Under the pieces are notes generated by a model that was not told the DNA's origin, ran no database searches, and was given only the letters and a program-made list of their open reading frames with translations. From contig DASRBN010000018.1 of the NCBI GenBank assembly GCA_035653615.1, forward strand, positions 1 to 64,000: a DNA stretch of 64,000 bases, in the 5' to 3' direction. How positions within the stretch are numbered: the first letter of the stretch is position 1; each line of letters starts with the position of its first letter. The DNA comes from Ktedonobacteraceae bacterium (GTDB lineage: Bacteria; Chloroflexota; Ktedonobacteria; Ktedonobacterales; Ktedonobacteraceae). The position numbers were made by a program, and so were the translations under genes. Positions 8,408 through 16,113 of the stretch are shown one piece after another.

Positions 8408-9379
8408 TTATTGAGTAACAGGCGCCCCCGCGAACTCTTTGACTAGAGCATTGAACTTGATGGCCTGCTCATCCTGGAGCTGCTCGCTCGCATTGTCGAA
8501 TACGCGCGTTTCGATGCGCGGATTGACACGTTTGAAAGCCGCGCTTGCCTCGGACGCGGGCGATATATCCTCGCGTCCCCAGATCGCCATGACCGGCATC
8601 TGTAAACGCGCCAGCGGTTCGTAAACATCCATGTGCAGGTTGCCGCTCAAGAGCGAGGCCGCCGGGAAACGGCTATTGGATTGATGCGCGCTGCTGTAGA
8701 CGTATTCTACCAGTTCATCGGTAATCAAGCCCGGGTTGTGATAGCCCTGGCGATCAAAATAGCCCTCGATTGCTCGCCGCGAGGTCAGGATGTTATAAAG
8801 GGACTGGCCGATAACCGGTGTGCGCAAGGCATACTTCAAAATGCCTGGCAGCAACCCTGGCAGGCTCTCCTCTAGTAACGATGTTGGCGGCGATACAAGT
8901 ACGAGCCGCTCGAAAAGCTGCGGGCGGCGATACGCATTGGCGATAACGTAGGCGCAGGTCAGGCTGTGAGCAACAACCACGGTTGGGCGAGCAATGACCT
9001 CGCGCAGGAAATCGCCGATCAGGTCGGTAAAGGTCTCCGCGGTATAGTCAATCGATGGGCGGTCAGAGAGACCGAAGCCCAGCAGGTCGAGTACGTAGAC
9101 GCGGTATTGCTCGGAGAGCGCGTCGACATTCTTGCGCCATTCAAAAGAGGACGCGCCAGGACCAAAACCATGAATAAGCAAAAGCGGCTTTGCCTCGCGG
9201 TTCCCCCTGACCTGATAAAATACGTCTCCATATTTCCATGGATAGCGCCGCTCCTCGCCTTTCAACGCTGTATCGAGTTCGCCTGCCTGTGACTCGGTAA
9301 TTCTATTGAACACGGACAATACACCAAGGGTTCCTCCAACCACCAGCCCGGCGGTCAGCAACTTGCCTGTAACTTTCAC
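8408..9379 (-). CDS. Alpha/beta-fold hydrolase-like protein, catalytic His missing
   Basis: A 323-residue protein with an N-terminal hydrophobic segment (about residues 7-24) suggesting a membrane anchor or signal. The oxyanion HGFGPG loop (near 70), the nucleophile elbow AHSLT (Ser 139, in place of the usual GxSxG) and an acid-site WGREDISPAS are visible. At the place where the family has GH with the catalytic His, this protein reads NASEQLQDEQ (about residue 298), so the triad looks incomplete. I chose GTG 9379 because AGGAG lies just upstream; the frame runs on to 9508 but that part translates a dispersed DNA repeat. Substrate unknown. Confidence 0.75.
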   Translation of the reverse strand: MKVTGKLLTAGLVVGGTLGVLSVFNRITESQAGELDTALKGEERRYPWKYGDVFYQVRGNREAKPLLLIHGFGPGASSFEWRKNVDALSEQYRVYVLDLLGFGLSDRPSIDYTAETFTDLIGDFLREVIARPTVVVAHSLTCAYVIANAYRRPQLFERLVLVSPPTSLLEESLPGLLPGILKYALRTPVIGQSLYNILTSRRAIEGYFDRQGYHNPGLITDELVEYVYSSAHQSNSRFPAASLLSGNLHMDVYEPLARLQMPVMAIWGREDISPASEASAAFKRVNPRIETRVFDNASEQLQDEQAIKFNALVKEFAGAPVTQ

Positions 9380-9434
9380 TTTCTTTCTCCTAGCAGTAAG
9401 TTTTGTGTACGTAACGAAATAAGCAGCAACATCA

Positions 9435-9497
9435 GATTCTTCGCTGCGCTCAGAATGACATGCCCAGATCATGTCATTCTGAGCGCAGCGAAGAATC
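9435..9497. repeat. Palindromic dispersed repeat (CATTCTGAGCGCAGCGAAGAATC family)
   Basis: 27-base inverted arms at 9435-9461 and 9471-9497 enclose a 9-base loop. It lies upstream of the hydrolase gene. The same core recurs at 7612, 30883, 36903 and 40843. When translated it gives the spurious string CHSERSEES. Confidence 0.9.
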
Positions 9498-9892
9498 TCA
9501 AACCTCAACCCGGAATCTGTATAAGGCTTCCCCTACCATCATACGTAGGCCGTCAAATGGCGCTTAATGTAGAATGCCTTTTGTAATTTTCTCCAGGCGA
9601 GGAGATTACCCTTACCTTGCTGCACTTCCCCAGCAGTAGTATCTGAAAACCGCCTCGTAATATACCATGTGTCCCCAGGAAAATGCAAACACCGGTACCG
9701 GTTGGCAGCATCTTAACTTCTATAATTGACATATCCTTCAGGAAAAGTTTAACCAGGATTTAACAAGGCTTAACATATCCATAAAGCATAGTTAATCAGC
9801 CCATGATACGTTATGAGTGCGAAGGTAACAGGCGGTTAAATTCCCAGTTGCCACCAATATAAAGCAAGTAGATAGGTCTATTAGGAGGACCC
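9498..9892 (+). promoter_or_regulatory. pstS upstream region with PhoP-box-like direct repeats
   Basis: Three TTAAC direct repeats occur at about one helical turn: TTTAAC 9748-9753, TTTAAC 9759-9764 and CTTAAC 9769-9774, with a further CTTAAC at 9713-9718. This matches the TT(A/T)ACA repeats bound by PhoP/PhoB in Gram-positive-type phosphate regulons. A plausible -10 lies near 9788-9795. The rest of the 395-base gap shows no gene. Confidence 0.7.
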
Positions 9893-10819
9893 ATGACCAA
9901 ACAATGGCGCATTTCACTTCTGTTAGGAGTGGCAATCGCAATCAGCATTATTATTGCAGCCTGTGGCGGCTCCGCTACCGGCAGCGGCGGCTCTACGCCC
10001 ACCACAGGTTCGGGTAACTCGAGTAATTGCGTACAGGGAAGCATTACTGCTGCCGGGTCGACAGCGTTGATGCCGTTGGTACAGGCTGTGGCACAGAAAT
10101 ATGAAGCGCAATGCTCTGGCGCGAATATCACTGTACAGGGTGGTGGTAGTAAGACAGGCCTGGGCGAAGTTGAGGCCGGGTCTATTCAGATCGGTGACTC
10201 CGATGTCTTTGCCGCCTCGACTCAGAGCGACCTCGTTGATCACCAGGTAGCGGTTGTAACCTTTGTGCTGGACGTTAACCCGGACGTCACAGGCGTCACC
10301 AGCCTGACAAGCGCGCAGATTTTAAGCATCTATACAGGCAAAATATCGAACTGGAACCAGGTAGGTGGTCCCAATCTGCCCATCGTCGTCGTGAGCCGCC
10401 CGGTAACTTCGGGCACGCGCGCGACTTTCAAACAATACATCCTCAATGGTACCGCTGAGAGTCCCGCCAAAGCGACCAACCTGACCGCCGATAGCTCCCA
10501 GCTCGTCTTGCAGACGGTCGAACAGACCAGTGGCGCGATTGGCTACACCACGCTGGGTGATTCCGACAACCAGGGTTCAAAGATTGTCATTCTCAACATT
10601 GATGGCAATGCTCCCACGCCAGCCAATGTTGAGAACAATACCTACAAGTTCTGGAACATCGAGCACATGTATACCAAAGGCCAGCCGTCAGGACTTGCTG
10701 CCTCGTTCCTTACCTATATGACCGGTCCCGATGCTCAGGCCGCGGCAAGCGATCTGAAGTTCCTGCTTCTTAATCAGATGTCCTCGTCGGCCATCCAGGC
10801 TCACCAGCCCTCGTCCTAG
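9893..10819 (+). CDS. pstS: Phosphate ABC transporter substrate-binding lipoprotein PstS
   Basis: A 308-residue extracytoplasmic phosphate receptor. The N-terminus is a lipoprotein signal with lipobox IIAAC at residues 17-21 after a hydrophobic stretch, so it should be anchored outside the membrane. Phosphate-site motifs are visible: AAGSTAL (near 55), GGGSKTGL and VTSGTRATF. Size is normal. It heads pstS-pstC-pstA-(small gene)-pstB-regulator, preceded by PhoP-box-like repeats, so induction by phosphate starvation is likely. A repeat element separates it from pstC. Confidence 0.95.
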   Translation: MTKQWRISLLLGVAIAISIIIAACGGSATGSGGSTPTTGSGNSSNCVQGSITAAGSTALMPLVQAVAQKYEAQCSGANITVQGGGSKTGLGEVEAGSIQIGDSDVFAASTQSDLVDHQVAVVTFVLDVNPDVTGVTSLTSAQILSIYTGKISNWNQVGGPNLPIVVVSRPVTSGTRATFKQYILNGTAESPAKATNLTADSSQLVLQTVEQTSGAIGYTTLGDSDNQGSKIVILNIDGNAPTPANVENNTYKFWNIEHMYTKGQPSGLAASFLTYMTGPDAQAAASDLKFLLLNQMSSSAIQAHQPSS

Positions 10820-10848
10820 GATGATTGGTAAAGTACGCCTGGAAACAA

Positions 10849-10903
10849 GTAGGGGCGAGGGTGGTGGTGGATATGCCTCGCCGCGGCCCGCTCCCGCCCC
10901 TAC
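10849..10903. repeat. GTAGGGGCG palindromic element in the pstS-pstC gap
   Basis: Ends GTAGGGGCGAG and CTCCCGCCCCTAC are inverted. It lies in the 122-base gap between pstS and pstC, where a stable mRNA hairpin could lower downstream expression or protect the pstS message. Its translation in the pstC frame is not real coding. Confidence 0.7.
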
Positions 10904-10941
10904 CGAACGCGCTGGCAAACGTAGCAGGAAAGGGAATAGAT

Positions 10942-11895
10942 GTGCAAACACAATTGGAGTTGCAGAATGTACGAAGAGGCCATCTCTATGACCGCATCGC
11001 TCGAACCGTTTTCTTACTCTGTGCTATTCTGCTGGTTATAGTTATCGCCGGGATCTTCTTTTTTGTTGGCCAGAATGCGTTGCATCTCTTTTTTGAGCCG
11101 GGCGGAGCAACTTTCCCGGGCTTCTTTGGTGGTACCACCTGGGACCCGACCGGCGTAACCAGTGATAGTGGCATCCCTCAATATGGCGCATCAGGGCTGA
11201 TCATAGGCTCGATCGTGATTACGTTCTTCTCGGTATTGATTGCTACCCCACTTGCGATTGGTGTCGCGCTCTTTTTCGTCGAGGTCAGTCCAGGATGGGC
11301 CATTAGATTCTTCCAACCTCTGCTGGAAATCTTCGTCGGCGTTCCTTCGGTGGTGATCGGTTTCCTTGGCCTCGTTGTGCTGGTGCCATTTATGACGAAG
11401 CTCGTCGCGCCCATAACCGGCAACAGCCCTGTCGGTGGTTTTGGATGGGCGGCGGCAATCATCGTGCTGGTCGTCATGATTGTACCCACGATTGCCAGTA
11501 TCTCGATAGATGCTTTGCGCGCGGTACCTATGAGCGTGCGCGAGGCCAGCCTGGCGCTTGGTTCCACGCGCTGGCAAATGATGTCTAGAGCGGTGCTGCC
11601 GGCCGCGTTGCCTGCGCTGGCAACAGCAGTCGTATTCGGCATGGCCAGAGCAATCGGAGAGACGCTGGCAGTGGCAATGGTGCTGGGCGGTAGTGATATC
11701 CTGCCCTCGCACTTCGGCCTCGATACGTTCTTCCAGCCCAATACGAATATTACCCAGGCCATCCTGAACGAGTTCCCGGAAACGTATGGCGTTTCGCGCG
11801 ATGCTTACTGGATGCTGGCTTTCGTCTTGCTGGTCATCTCTTTCCTTTTTATCTGCATCAGCCGCTACTTCGCCTCGAGGAGGGTTTATAGATGA
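10942..11895 (+). CDS. pstC: Phosphate ABC transporter permease PstC
   Basis: A 317-residue inner-membrane permease with about six transmembrane helices; the first is at about residues 22-44. The EAA-type loop that contacts PstB (REASLALGSTRWQMMSRAVLPAALPALATAVVFGMARAIGET region) is clear. An open frame extends to 10825, but that extension translates a repeat element; GTG 10942 has AGGAAAGGG 8 bases upstream. It overlaps pstA by four bases (ATGA), indicating coupled translation. Confidence 0.93.
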   Translation: MQTQLELQNVRRGHLYDRIARTVFLLCAILLVIVIAGIFFFVGQNALHLFFEPGGATFPGFFGGTTWDPTGVTSDSGIPQYGASGLIIGSIVITFFSVLIATPLAIGVALFFVEVSPGWAIRFFQPLLEIFVGVPSVVIGFLGLVVLVPFMTKLVAPITGNSPVGGFGWAAAIIVLVVMIVPTIASISIDALRAVPMSVREASLALGSTRWQMMSRAVLPAALPALATAVVFGMARAIGETLAVAMVLGGSDILPSHFGLDTFFQPNTNITQAILNEFPETYGVSRDAYWMLAFVLLVISFLFICISRYFASRRVYR

Positions 11896-12839
11896 GTACG
11901 CAGGTGGAACCAATCACCGCTGGGGAGCGGGCGTCGAATGCAGCGATGTCGCGCCTGCTACGCCGCCTGCATACCGGCAACAATATAGCGGTCGGCGTCA
12001 TCTGGGCTGTGGCAATGCTGGTTGCGCTCATCTTCGTTGCCATCATCGTCGATCTCGTGATCCAGGGGTTTACAGCCAGATTGGGCAATACAGCCGTGCT
12101 GCTGAATCCAGATTTTTGGGGCGGGACTGAGTTTGGTATTGCCAGTGAAGTCTTCAATACCTTCTACATCCTGATCCTGACGGAGATATTCCTGGTTCCC
12201 ATTGCCCTGGGAGCGGCCATTTACCTGGTCGAATATGCCAACCAGGGACCACTGGTTGCCGTCATTCGTTTTGCCGCCGAAACGCTGGCCGGTGTGCCCA
12301 CGATTGTACTCGGTCTCTTCGGCTTTATCCTGTTTTCCGCGCAGTTCCAGCTACATATCAGCCGCCTGGCCGGGGCATTGACACTGCTCTGTCTCAATTT
12401 CCCTATCGCGCTGCGCCTGTTTGAGCAAGGCCTGACCGCTGTGCCGCGCGATTTGCGCGAAGGCAGCCTGGCGATGGGAGCAAGTAAGTGGCGCATGATT
12501 CGTACCGTTGTATTGCCATCCGCTTTGCCCGGCATTGTCACCGGAATCATTCTCTCGGCAGGCCGCATTATCGGTGAGACCGCGGCTATCGTCTTCACGA
12601 TGGGCGAGACGAATCCTTTCAGCGGCGTCTTCACCCTGAACCCGCTCATCGCCAGCGATACACTGACAGTGCATATCTGGTACTTGAAGACCCAGGATAT
12701 CCCGCCAGGGGTAACTGCCGCGGAGGCCAGCGCAATCGCGGCAGGATCCGCTGCTGTGCTTGTTGTGATCCTGTTAGTCATTAACATTGGTGCTCGGAGT
12801 ATTGGCCGCGCCATTGAGCGCAGAATAACGGCTGCCTAG
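11892..12839 (+). CDS. pstA: Phosphate ABC transporter permease PstA
   Basis: A 315-residue permease pairing with PstC to form the phosphate channel. Several hydrophobic helices are visible, with the first at about 34-60. The EAA loop reads LREGSLAMGASKWRMIRTVVLPSALPGIVTG-like, followed by GRIIGETAA, as in the family. The start overlaps the pstC stop. A small unknown gene, rather than pstB, comes next. Confidence 0.93.
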   Translation: MSTQVEPITAGERASNAAMSRLLRRLHTGNNIAVGVIWAVAMLVALIFVAIIVDLVIQGFTARLGNTAVLLNPDFWGGTEFGIASEVFNTFYILILTEIFLVPIALGAAIYLVEYANQGPLVAVIRFAAETLAGVPTIVLGLFGFILFSAQFQLHISRLAGALTLLCLNFPIALRLFEQGLTAVPRDLREGSLAMGASKWRMIRTVVLPSALPGIVTGIILSAGRIIGETAAIVFTMGETNPFSGVFTLNPLIASDTLTVHIWYLKTQDIPPGVTAAEASAIAAGSAAVLVVILLVINIGARSIGRAIERRITAA

Positions 12840-12863
12840 ATCTGAAGCGAGGTTTTTACTATC

Positions 12864-13088
12864 ATGAATGTTTCTACTGATGCCCAGGGAAACAGCAATA
12901 TGATGCTTCCCGAAGGGGCCAATATCTTCTCTCGTAAAGTAGCGCGTAGCGGACACATTTCCTACGAGGGCCGGCCATACTTCATTAGTAAGGCACTCGC
13001 CGGTCGTTATATTCGCCTCGTGGTGCTGGCCGATCGTCTCATCGTCGACGCCTCTATCCCTTTGCATAAAGAGTATCCTTTAGCATAG
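12864..13088 (+). CDS. Small protein resembling a DDE-transposase C-terminal beta domain
   Basis: A 74-residue frame between pstA and pstB, starting ATG 12864 with a weak GCGAGG site. Residues 27-62 read RVARSGHISYEGRPYFISKALAG-like, then IRLVVLADRLIVDASIPLHKEY. The pattern G-I-S-Y-x-G-R-x-Y-x-I-S...L-A-G resembles the small beta-barrel found at the C-terminus of Mu/IS481-type integrases. No catalytic part is present. It is either a domesticated or orphan domain, or a remnant; its open frame and orientation inside the operon suggest real expression. Function unknown. Confidence 0.55.
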   Translation: MNVSTDAQGNSNMMLPEGANIFSRKVARSGHISYEGRPYFISKALAGRYIRLVVLADRLIVDASIPLHKEYPLA

Positions 13089-13173
13089 GCTCGCATGAGA
13101 GGGAATTTCTCATTCAGGTACATTGAAGGTTATAATAAAGGTGGCCTCCCGCTAAGGGTTATCAGGAGGAAGA

Positions 13174-14073
13174 ATGGATACTCGTATAAACAGATCGTCT
13201 CAATCAAAGCCGCTCGATGCAAATGCGGAAGATCAAAACGGGCCGGATACCAGCGTCATCGCGGAAACATCGCGCGAAGTGATGGGGCATTTTGATCCCA
13301 CCAGGCATCTCAACCTCTCGGCTCCCAAAAAAATAGATGTGCAGCGCCTCGATTTCTGGTATGGCGCTAAGCAAGCCCTCTTTCAGGTCAGCATTCCTAT
13401 ACGCGAAAAGCAGGTCACGGCCTTGATCGGCCCTTCTGGCTGCGGCAAATCGACCTTTTTACGCACGCTCAACCGCATGAACGACCTGATCCCTGGTACA
13501 CGTACCCAGGGCGCGGCAACTTTTGGCGGTCTCAATATCTATGGCAAATCAATCGATGTGGTTGCGTTACGCCAGCGCATCGGCATGGTCTTCCAGCGCC
13601 CCAATCCCTTTCCCAAGTCGATCTTCGAGAATGTGGCCTATGGCTTGCGCGTGCAGGGCAGACCAAATAAAGAGATCAAAGAGACGGTGGAAGAAAGCTT
13701 ACGCGGTGCCGCCCTGTGGGATGAGGTCAAGGATCGCCTCAACACCTCGGCGCTCGGATTGTCGGGCGGGCAGCAGCAGCGCCTGTGCATTGCGCGCGCC
13801 CTGGCCGTACACCCTGAAGTGCTGCTGATGGATGAACCGGCTTCCGCGCTCGATCCCATCGCCACCCTGAAAATCGAAGAACTGATTACCGCACTGGCGA
13901 AGGATTACACCATCGTCATCGTCACGCATAACATGCAGCAGGCCGCGCGTGTCTCGCAATTCACCGGTTTCTTTCTTTCAGGCAAGATGATCGAATATGC
14001 TACCACTGTTGACCTCTTCGAGCATCCCAAACACAAAGAGACGGAAGATTATGTCAGCGGGCGATTCGGTTGA
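13174..14073 (+). CDS. pstB: Phosphate ABC transporter ATP-binding protein PstB
   Basis: A 299-residue ATPase driving phosphate import. The core begins near residue 52 ([17 protein letters not shown]); Walker [10 protein letters not shown], signature LSGGQQQR, Walker [14 protein letters not shown] and the switch TH are all intact. The first ~50 residues form a polar extension not typical of PstB. It starts after ATCAGGAGGAAG. It is followed 16 bases later by a response regulator, whereas phoU, the common partner, is missing. Confidence 0.96.
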   Translation: MDTRINRSSQSKPLDANAEDQNGPDTSVIAETSREVMGHFDPTRHLNLSAPKKIDVQRLDFWYGAKQALFQVSIPIREKQVTALIGPSGCGKSTFLRTLNRMNDLIPGTRTQGAATFGGLNIYGKSIDVVALRQRIGMVFQRPNPFPKSIFENVAYGLRVQGRPNKEIKETVEESLRGAALWDEVKDRLNTSALGLSGGQQQRLCIARALAVHPEVLLMDEPASALDPIATLKIEELITALAKDYTIVIVTHNMQQAARVSQFTGFFLSGKMIEYATTVDLFEHPKHKETEDYVSGRFG

Positions 14074-14089
14074 TTAAGGAGAGACTATT

Positions 14090-14824
14090 GTGGCCCGTAA
14101 AATTCTCGTCGTAGATGACGAGCCTGTGCTCGTCGAAACGATTGCTTATAACCTCGAACAGGCCGGCTACACCGTCATAACGGTAGCCGACGGCGCCAGC
14201 GCATTAGAGGCCGCGCGGCGTGAAAAGCCTGATCTCATCATACTCGATTTGATGCTGCCCGAAATGGATGGCTTAGAGGTGTGCCGCCAGCTGCGCCGCG
14301 AGGGGAATACAGCCACTACGCCGATTATGATACTGACTGCCAAAAGCGAGGAGATCGATAAAGTTGTCGGCCTCGAAGTAGGGGCCGATGACTACGTGAC
14401 AAAGCCCTTTGGCCGCCGCGAGTTGCTCGCACGCGTCCGCGCCTTGCTGCGTCGTACCGATTATGCCATCCCAGGTGAAGAGCGAGGAGCAAAAGAGATT
14501 TCCGGGGAAGTACCGCGTCCTGATCGCGAACTGGTCGCCGGTCCCCTGCGTATTGACCTCGCCGGCAGGCGCGTCTATTGCCGCGGCCAGGTCTTAGAAT
14601 TGCAGCCCAAGCAGTTCGAATTGCTCACCTACCTCGTGCGCAACCGCGGCACCGTGCTGACGCGCGACCAGCTGTTGCACAACGTGTGGGGCTACGATTA
14701 TGCGGGCGACACCCGCACCGTCGATGTGCATGTGCGCTGGCTGCGCGAGAAGCTCGAAGAAGACCCCGCCAACCCCCGCCTCATACAAACCGTGCGCGGC
14801 GTCGGCTATTGCTTCCGCTGGTAG
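14090..14824 (+). CDS. OmpR/PhoB-family response regulator
   Basis: A 244-residue two-component regulator beginning at GTG 14090. The receiver domain has the acidic pair in VVDDEP, the phosphoacceptor Asp in ILDLMLPEMDG (near 54), the Thr in LTAKS and Lys in VTKPFGRREL. A winged-helix DNA-binding domain covers about 148-244 (LQPKQFELLTYLVRNRGTVLTRDQLLHNVWGYDY and VDVHVRWLREKLEEDP). Position after pstB suggests the PhoB/PhoP role, binding the repeats ahead of pstS. No PhoR-type kinase is adjacent; the PAS kinase at 26051 is 11 kb away. Confidence 0.92.
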   Translation: MARKILVVDDEPVLVETIAYNLEQAGYTVITVADGASALEAARREKPDLIILDLMLPEMDGLEVCRQLRREGNTATTPIMILTAKSEEIDKVVGLEVGADDYVTKPFGRRELLARVRALLRRTDYAIPGEERGAKEISGEVPRPDRELVAGPLRIDLAGRRVYCRGQVLELQPKQFELLTYLVRNRGTVLTRDQLLHNVWGYDYAGDTRTVDVHVRWLREKLEEDPANPRLIQTVRGVGYCFRW

Positions 14825-14897
14825 CCGCCTTTCCCCTTGTGTGATACCATAGGAAGTAATCATAGATCATCTTGCTTTCTTCTAGAAGGAGCCAGTT

Positions 14898-15770
14898 TTG
14901 CAGCATTCAACCCAACAGGCACATCTTACCTTAGCACCTGACGCCCCCATTGACCTGCACATGCACACCAACTACAGCGATGGACGCTGGCCCGCCGAAC
15001 AACTGATTGATTACCTGGTTGCCGAGGGGTTTGCCCTGGTAGCCGTGACCGACCATGATCGCGTCGACACAGTCGCCGGCATTCAGCAATTAGCCGCCCA
15101 GAAAGGATTGCCCGTGCTGGCCGGCGTCGAAATGAGTACGCAGTGGCACGACAAAATGGGCCATGTCCTTTGCTATGGCTTTGACCCGGCGCATAATTTC
15201 TTAAGCGACATCACCGAGAAGATTGTGCGACTGCAATTGGAGAATACCCTGCAGGTGCATGAGGAACTGCGCCGCAAAGGATACGAATTTCCGCGCCAGG
15301 CAGAGGTGCTGGCCGAAAATGGCGGCGAGCTGCGCCGCCCCGCCGATAATGGCCGCCTGCTGCGTCAACATGGCTATGCGCCAGACTGGCAAACCGCCTT
15401 ACGCATGATTCGCGAGGCCGGCTTCCGTTCCATCCTGGCCGATATGGCCGAAACCGTCGACGCCGCCCATCGCAGTGGCGCCGTTTGCCTGATTGCCCAT
15501 CCAGGTCGCAAGGAATCCAGCTTCACCTTCTACGATATCCCCCTGCTGGATCAGCTACGTGCCGAAGTTCCTCTCGATGGCATCGAAGTTTACCATCCCT
15601 ACCACACGCCCGACATCATTGAAATGTACCTGGAATACGTGCGCAAGCACGATCTCCTGCTCAGCACAGGTTCCGACTCGCATGGCATCCCTGGGCGTAT
15701 GCCGAATAAGCATCGTGCTGAGATCAGCCGCAAACTGCTGGAGCGCCTCGATGTCCATATAGAGCCTTAA
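14898..15770 (+). CDS. PHP-domain metal-dependent phosphoesterase
   Basis: A 290-residue protein of the PHP superfamily (TrpH/YciV type; known members are nucleotide or RNA 5' phosphatases/exonucleases). Metal ligands are visible as DLHMHTNYSDG (residues 16-26), VTDHDRVDT, GVEMST, AHPGRKES and GSDSHGIPG. The usual YciV helical insertion lies in the middle. It starts at TTG 14898 behind AGAAGGAG. It is 73 bases after the regulator, and could be read from the pst operon. The exact substrate cannot be told from sequence. Confidence 0.85.
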   Translation: MQHSTQQAHLTLAPDAPIDLHMHTNYSDGRWPAEQLIDYLVAEGFALVAVTDHDRVDTVAGIQQLAAQKGLPVLAGVEMSTQWHDKMGHVLCYGFDPAHNFLSDITEKIVRLQLENTLQVHEELRRKGYEFPRQAEVLAENGGELRRPADNGRLLRQHGYAPDWQTALRMIREAGFRSILADMAETVDAAHRSGAVCLIAHPGRKESSFTFYDIPLLDQLRAEVPLDGIEVYHPYHTPDIIEMYLEYVRKHDLLLSTGSDSHGIPGRMPNKHRAEISRKLLERLDVHIEP

Positions 15771-16113
15771 CGGGGATGATTCAAAGGGTGGTTTTATATA
15801 TAGTAGAAAAGTATTCGCAGTAACCCTTTTCCAACCTTCTATTCTCATTTTAATTGTATCACCCTTGTCAAGTACCTCGCAACGTCCCTTTGGACGGTGT
15901 TTTTTGGCCGCGCCTTCTGTATACTTTGACACATAATCCGTAACTGGAAACCTGGGCATCCTGGTGATTTTGGACGACCGCATCGCGGAATACGCCGTCC
16001 TGTAGGGGCAGCGGCTTGTCCGTGTCCTCCTCGGGTTTTCTCGCCAGAATTCGCTGATTATCTTGTCAAATTCTATAAACATCGCCCGGTGTATATCAGA
16101 AGGGACAACAGAC
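15771..16113. other. Gene-free gap with GGGGCAG repeat copy
   Basis: This 343-base stretch holds no supported gene. Around 16000-16035 it has CCTGTAGGGGCAGCGGCTTGTCC-like sequence, a degenerate GGGACAG-family repeat. AGAAGGGACAACAG before 16114 is the ribosome-binding site of the next gene. Confidence 0.5.

Noticed and set aside
9380-9508. 43-residue N-terminal extension of the alpha/beta hydrolase
   Set aside because: It translates the dispersed repeat (CHSERSEES); a good ribosome-binding site supports GTG 9379 instead.
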